64,000 bases of DNA. Origin: CBDFKQ01 sp965248855 (GTDB lineage Bacteria; Bacteroidota; Bacteroidia; Cytophagales; 172606-1). The position numbers and the translations under genes are program-made. This document shows, one piece after another, positions 59,726-64,000 of the stretch (position 1 is the first letter of the stretch; each line of letters begins with the position of its first letter). The stretch is taken from positions 248,001 through 312,000 of the forward strand of contig CBDFKQ010000011.1 in assembly GCA_965248855.1 (NCBI GenBank), read 5' to 3'. Under the pieces are notes generated by a model. That model worked only from the letters and a program-made list of their open reading frames with translations, made no database searches and was not told where the DNA came from.

Positions 59726-62700
59726 TTAAAAATTCTCACGTTGTTTTTCTATAAGAGATTTTTTTTGCTGATAGGTCGATAAAAAATCCTGATAATCGGT
59801 AGGGGTGGTTAATGATTTCAAGTCGTTCAACGCACTTTCCGAATATTTAAATAAATACATATCAGCACTTTGTAATATATATTCTTTTTGAATTTGAATT
59901 GAATATGGATTTAGTTGCAGTGCTTTTAAAATAATAAAATACGCATTTTCATTATCTTTCTTTACCGATTTATAGAAATGAACTGCACCTGTAATTACCT
60001 CAATATTAAGTGGCATTTGTTCTACTGCTTCTTTAAAGTATTTATCGGCATTAAGCTTATCGCCTAATCCGTTATATGCCACGGCTTTAAAATAAATTTT
60101 TTCAGAATTTTTTTGCAAAGGAATTTTAATTTTATCAACGTCATTAAGTACTTGTTGATAGTTCTTTTCTATAAGGTTTAATCTTAGGTTGAGGTAATTT
60201 ATTTTTTCAATTATGGCATCATCAACTCTTTCATTATTCTGTTTAATGGCATTTAAAATGCCTTTTGCTTTAATAGCATGGCTATTTTTTAAATACTGTT
60301 CTGCAATTTCTAATTGGGCTAAAATTTTAAGGTTTTTATTTTCAATTGAGTTTGAAAGTTGAAAAAGTGAAGTATCTCTTGAAAAATGAATTAAGAAAAC
60401 TTTTTCCCGGTCATTTAATTTTTTTCCTGCAGCATAAATGTTTTTTTCCAGTAAAGCCTGAAAAACATTTTCAAGAGAAATATTTATCGGGTTTTTCCTT
60501 TCATTTAAATACAATAGTGATTGAACATAGTTTCCATTTTCGGCATAACATACTATTCTATTCATATATGAAAGCGTATCTCCTTCTTTAATTGCCTTAT
60601 CAAAATTTTCGATTGCTCTTTGGTATGCTCCTTGTTGCATAAACCATAAACCCAAAATGCGACTATAATAATCCTCTTGTATAGTGCTGGTGGTGGATAA
60701 TGTGTTTAAAATATTTAATGCAAGAGATTTATTTTTGCTGTAGTACTCATAACAGGCTTTTGTAAAATTTAAATCTTCGGCAAAAATTTCATTATTTTCT
60801 TTTGCAGTTAAAACCTTTATATCTTTTATCCAGGCTGTATCTTTTGCAATTCGCTGAGAAAGGCTAAAATTAAACCATTCAGCAAAATGCTCGCGACTTA
60901 AAATGGTATCTTTTGGTATTGAAGGTTTTGAGATTATAATATCTTTATCCGCAAGAATATTTTTTAATGCGGAAGTGTTTGCTCGAAGAGAAACATAATT
61001 TTTATTTTCACCTTTTTTTAAAAGAGTAAAAGCATCCTTATATCTTTCACTTTGAATTAAGCACGCCAATTGATTGGCTTGCAGAACTTCCTTTTCCGGT
61101 GAATTATTTTCTGCTGTTTTTAAATGCGAAACAGCATTATCCACCAATGATTTTCGCATATAGATTAAAGCAATATTATTATGCAAATAACTACTTTCAG
61201 GAAATTCTTTTATTCCTTCCTGCAAAACAAATAACGAAGGAAAAAAACCGCTTAACTGAATTTGTGCATCACTTAATGCGGCATATAAATAGGGAGTACT
61301 GTTAAACTTTATGGCTTTTTGATAAAATTTTACAGCTTTGGCCAAATCCCCATACTTAATTGCCATTTCAGCTAATGCATAATTTGATTTTCTGTTGTAT
61401 TCTGTAAAAAAAGAAGTGGCGGAAGTGTAATAATCGGTGGCTATTAAATCATTTTTATCCAAACCATAAGCATCACCCAATGCATTATAATACCCCGAAA
61501 AACTTTTATACATTATTAATTTCTGATTGAACAAAAACATGATAATAATGGCTATTCCCCCACCAATTCTGGCATTAAAAGTGGCCATTTTAAATGGTTT
61601 GTAAACAACTTTATAAACGTTTTGCCCCCTTTTAATTAAGTCGCCAAAATTGTTTAATACATAAACAAAAAATAACAATCCCATCCCTAAATGTGAAAAA
61701 ATGATCAGATTATTAAATGCATCAATTAAAGGGTCATTATCTGTAACAAAAGAAAAAATAATTGTTGTGAAGGTAATTATTGCCAAGCCTATATAAGCAA
61801 ATACTCCAAAGCCGGTAGATGAAAATATATAAGTTAACGATTCACTTTGTTTTTTAAAGCCCCAAATACCTACTACAGATGATATAGCAAATATTAAAAA
61901 AGGCTTGGGCAGAAAGTAAAACGGTTGTTTTAAAAAAAGCAAAACCAAAATACTAAGATAAAAGAGCGATAATAATATAAAAATTAAAAACGCTCTATTT
62001 GATTTCATTACATTGCTTGTAAGGTTTACAAAACCTATAATAATTTCATGTGAAACCATTATTACGAAACAAAAACTAATAAACAGAAATGCAGATAAGC
62101 CATAATGGGTTAAAAAATGTGTTGGATGTGTACCCTTCGAAAAAAAATAAGAAATAACAAGGAATAAAACAGTGACAGCACAAAAAATAAAAAAACGTCT
62201 AATTAATGAAATCTCCGTTCTGATATTATTAAAATAAAAGCTAAGGGGAAGAAACAAAAATAATGCAATACCTAAACCTACCTGATTAGTAAACCCGAAA
62301 AGCATTAAAAATTCCAGTTTTAAGCAAGCCAGTACCGCAATGAACATTGTGGTGAAAATGGCATACCAAACTCTGGTTAAGGTGGTGCTTATTGTTAATA
62401 AAATTAAAATCCCTATTACATAACCGAACAATAAGATATTATTAACCGGAGTACTTATTATTTTATGAACGGCGTTGTATTTTTCAGTAACAATATAATT
62501 GTTTGCTTCTACCGGTACATTAAAAATGCCTTGAGTAAAAGTATCCAAAACTACTTTTACTCCGCTTAGTTCAGTTTGCTTAGCCCAGTAAGTAGTTAAG
62601 TCGCTTCCCTTCCATATTGAAATTGCAAAAGCGATAAAACTTATCAGAAACAAAAAAAATAAAATATTAAAAGCTATTTTTTGATTTTTTCTCCAATATT

Positions 62701-62749
62701 TCCAAAATAAAAATTTATCCTGAATATCTTCCGGTTGGCTATCAAACAT
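59726..62749 (-). CDS. Large membrane protein with C-terminal TPR repeats
   Basis: The 1007-residue protein has about ten to twelve membrane helices in the first 400 residues (for example FNILFFLFLISFIAFAI, ILLFGYVIGILILL, LSFLYFSILVLLFL-type segments). A long periplasmic or cytoplasmic array of TPR-like helix pairs follows (about 440-1000: AVKFYQKAIKF, LHNNIALIYMRK, AIENFDKAIKEGDT). Such proteins are common and uncharacterised in this phylum. It may be co-transcribed with the LolD-like gene. Role unknown; an interaction scaffold is likely. Confidence 0.75.
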   Translation of the reverse strand: MFDSQPEDIQDKFLFWKYWRKNQKIAFNILFFLFLISFIAFAISIWKGSDLTTYWAKQTELSGVKVVLDTFTQGIFNVPVEANNYIVTEKYNAVHKIISTPVNNILLFGYVIGILILLTISTTLTRVWYAIFTTMFIAVLACLKLEFLMLFGFTNQVGLGIALFLFLPLSFYFNNIRTEISLIRRFFIFCAVTVLFLVISYFFSKGTHPTHFLTHYGLSAFLFISFCFVIMVSHEIIIGFVNLTSNVMKSNRAFLIFILLSLFYLSILVLLFLKQPFYFLPKPFLIFAISSVVGIWGFKKQSESLTYIFSSTGFGVFAYIGLAIITFTTIIFSFVTDNDPLIDAFNNLIIFSHLGMGLLFFVYVLNNFGDLIKRGQNVYKVVYKPFKMATFNARIGGGIAIIIMFLFNQKLIMYKSFSGYYNALGDAYGLDKNDLIATDYYTSATSFFTEYNRKSNYALAEMAIKYGDLAKAVKFYQKAIKFNSTPYLYAALSDAQIQLSGFFPSLFVLQEGIKEFPESSYLHNNIALIYMRKSLVDNAVSHLKTAENNSPEKEVLQANQLACLIQSERYKDAFTLLKKGENKNYVSLRANTSALKNILADKDIIISKPSIPKDTILSREHFAEWFNFSLSQRIAKDTAWIKDIKVLTAKENNEIFAEDLNFTKACYEYYSKNKSLALNILNTLSTTSTIQEDYYSRILGLWFMQQGAYQRAIENFDKAIKEGDTLSYMNRIVCYAENGNYVQSLLYLNERKNPINISLENVFQALLEKNIYAAGKKLNDREKVFLIHFSRDTSLFQLSNSIENKNLKILAQLEIAEQYLKNSHAIKAKGILNAIKQNNERVDDAIIEKINYLNLRLNLIEKNYQQVLNDVDKIKIPLQKNSEKIYFKAVAYNGLGDKLNADKYFKEAVEQMPLNIEVITGAVHFYKSVKKDNENAYFIILKALQLNPYSIQIQKEYILQSADMYLFKYSESALNDLKSLTTPTDYQDFLSTYQQKKSLIEKQRENF

Positions 62750-62878
62750 ATTATATTTTTAAGGCATGAATAAGATACTTCAATAGAAACGCTTGAATAG
62801 ATATTGAATTATGAGTATATCAATATCTATTTATCAATAAATTTGATTATTGATAAATCAGAAATGTGATGAAATTAT

Positions 62879-63166
62879 TTAATCCAACACTTTTGGTACC
62901 CTGAAATAATCAGAATCTTTTTTTGGCGCGTTTAATAATCCTTTTTCTTTTGATAAATGTTCTTTTACTACATCTTCACGCATAATATTTACTTCATGCG
63001 ATAAATGAATTAAAGGTTCTACTCCGGTGGTATCAACTGCATTTAATTGTTCAACCCATGTTAATAAATTATTAATATCGGCAAGCATTTCACTTTCTGT
63101 TTTTTCATCAAACTCCAATCTGGCAAGGTGCGCTAATCTTTGTAAAGTCTCTTTATCGGTTACCAT
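62879..63166 (-). CDS. gatC: Asp/Glu-tRNA(Asn/Gln) amidotransferase subunit C
   Basis: The 95-residue protein stabilises the GatAB amidotransferase that converts Glu-tRNA(Gln) to Gln-tRNA(Gln). It shows LQRLAHLARLEFDE, the LTWVEQLNAVDTTGVEPLIH block and the final FRVPKVLD strand, all typical of GatC. Length fits exactly. The gene ends 13 bases downstream of plsC on the same strand, a common pairing in this phylum. Confidence 0.93.
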   Translation of the reverse strand: MVTDKETLQRLAHLARLEFDEKTESEMLADINNLLTWVEQLNAVDTTGVEPLIHLSHEVNIMREDVVKEHLSKEKGLLNAPKKDSDYFRVPKVLD

Positions 63167-63179
63167 TTTTTTAATTAAA

Positions 63180-63926
63180 TTAATTATTCTCGGTATATCT
63201 TTCAGGATAATATTTTATTAATTCTTGTGTAATTGTGCTTTTAACTTTTCCGACCAAAGTCTCAACATCATTTAATGTTAATCCTTTAGTTTCGATCGGC
63301 TCATGTACAGTGTATCTTACTTTATGCTTTTTAAATAATAATTTTCCGTCGTCGGGTAAAACTAACCAATTATCAGGAAAACTAATTGGAACAATAGGTA
63401 ATTGTGTGATAATCGCCATTCGTATTGCACCATCTTTTAACTTATGACTCATAAATGGAGGATTTTTTGTTTTAATCCCACCTTCCGGAAAAATTACAAT
63501 GCTCCTTCCATCCTTTAACATTTGAAGTGAAATTTTCATTGTTTCGTGTGTACTTCTGGTGCTATCTCTATCCACAGCAATGTGTAATTTTGTAAACATG
63601 TAGCCAAAAAGTGGGATTTTACTGAGAGATTTTTTCCCCACAAAGGCATAATAGTTTTTTAAAACCAAACCCATTACTGCGATATCTAAAAAAGAAGAAT
63701 GATTGGCGCAGAAAACATATGCCTTGGAAGTGTCCGGTAAGAATTTATAATCTCCTTCTAACTTGAACCCGCATAAAGGGAAATAAATTTTAGCCCATAA
63801 GCGGTTTAACCAATGCGCATATTTATGCCATTTTTTATTTTGAAGAAATAAAAAGAAAAAAGGAAAAAGAAATAAAAAAACAATTAAAAACCAAAATGAG
63901 CACCAAATAGAATAAATGCGTCGCAT
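63180..63926 (-). CDS. plsC: 1-acyl-sn-glycerol-3-phosphate acyltransferase
   Basis: The 248-residue inner-membrane enzyme transfers a fatty acyl chain to lysophosphatidic acid to form phosphatidic acid. An N-terminal membrane helix (about 5-30) precedes the catalytic H(X4)D motif (NHSSFLD). The substrate blocks are GKKSLSKIPLFG and IVIFPEGG. Length and motifs fit PlsC. It is the first gene of the leftward plsC-gatC pair, and the promoter would lie in the last 70 bases of the window. Confidence 0.92.
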   Translation of the reverse strand: MRRIYSIWCSFWFLIVFLFLFPFFFLFLQNKKWHKYAHWLNRLWAKIYFPLCGFKLEGDYKFLPDTSKAYVFCANHSSFLDIAVMGLVLKNYYAFVGKKSLSKIPLFGYMFTKLHIAVDRDSTRSTHETMKISLQMLKDGRSIVIFPEGGIKTKNPPFMSHKLKDGAIRMAIITQLPIVPISFPDNWLVLPDDGKLLFKKHKVRYTVHEPIETKGLTLNDVETLVGKVKSTITQELIKYYPERYTENN

Positions 63927-64000
63927 TAAAATAAATTACTTAAACCCTTTTTTAACAAAAGTAACAAATAGATAAAAGATTCAAATATTTTTATTTTTAA

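Overview
The window looks like a low-GC member of the Bacteroidota, probably from the Chitinophagales/Sphingobacteriales side. Supporting signs are a type IX secretion C-terminal sorting domain, two DUF4199 proteins, a DUF4197 protein, type III pantothenate kinase, a MaeB-type malic enzyme fused to a phosphotransacetylase domain, a Wzi/RemB-like outer-membrane protein, DUF6443 and SpvB-like RHS proteins, and at least one TTG-N19-TAnnTTTG promoter. No rRNA or tRNA gene was seen.

Region A (1 to about 17.55 kb, open at the left edge) is an accessory element, visibly more GC-rich than the rest. A long leftward operon (11588 to <1) carries two lytic-transglycosylase proteins (one a 962-residue fusion with a transglutaminase-like domain and a C-terminal membrane anchor), several small beta-rich proteins, a very basic protein, a coiled-coil protein, membrane proteins and a DUF6734-type glycosyltransferase. 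A leftward replication block (17536 to 13225) encodes an HUH rolling-circle Rep, a protein with an SSB-type acidic tail, five small genes and a membrane/coiled-coil protein. Between the two blocks lie rightward regulators and a J-domain protein, surrounded by iteron-like repeats and large palindromes. No terminase, portal, tail gene or integrase is visible. The best reading is a prophage or remnant of a tailless, probably membrane-containing virus with rolling-circle replication, comparable in gene logic to FLiP (Finnlakeviridae) but larger. This assignment is inference.

Region B (17.55 to 18.72 kb) is a boundary zone with a decayed XRE repressor gene, a candidate pseudoknotted RNA ending in a terminator, and a promoter.

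Region C (18.7 to 32.2 kb) is an RHS/YD-repeat locus. It has a 1480-residue RHS protein with a variable C-terminal domain, three small secreted or membrane genes behind it, a 1217-residue SpvB-like protein and a leucine-rich-repeat protein. The 260-residue first gene looks like the missing C-terminal end of the 1217-residue protein, displaced to the other side of the RHS gene.

Region D (32.5 to 64 kb) is mostly ordinary chromosome: maeB, envelope and glycan genes (glycosyltransferases, gmhA, Wzi/RemB-like, murF), a secreted esterase with duplicated PA14 modules, coaX, folB, a LolD-like ATPase, gatC and plsC. It is interrupted by a decayed REP/RAYT transposon (34.8 to 35.75 kb), a relic-rich gap (52.6 to 53.46 kb) and a two-gene Panacea (DUF4065) toxin-antitoxin-like module (53.46 to 54.46 kb).
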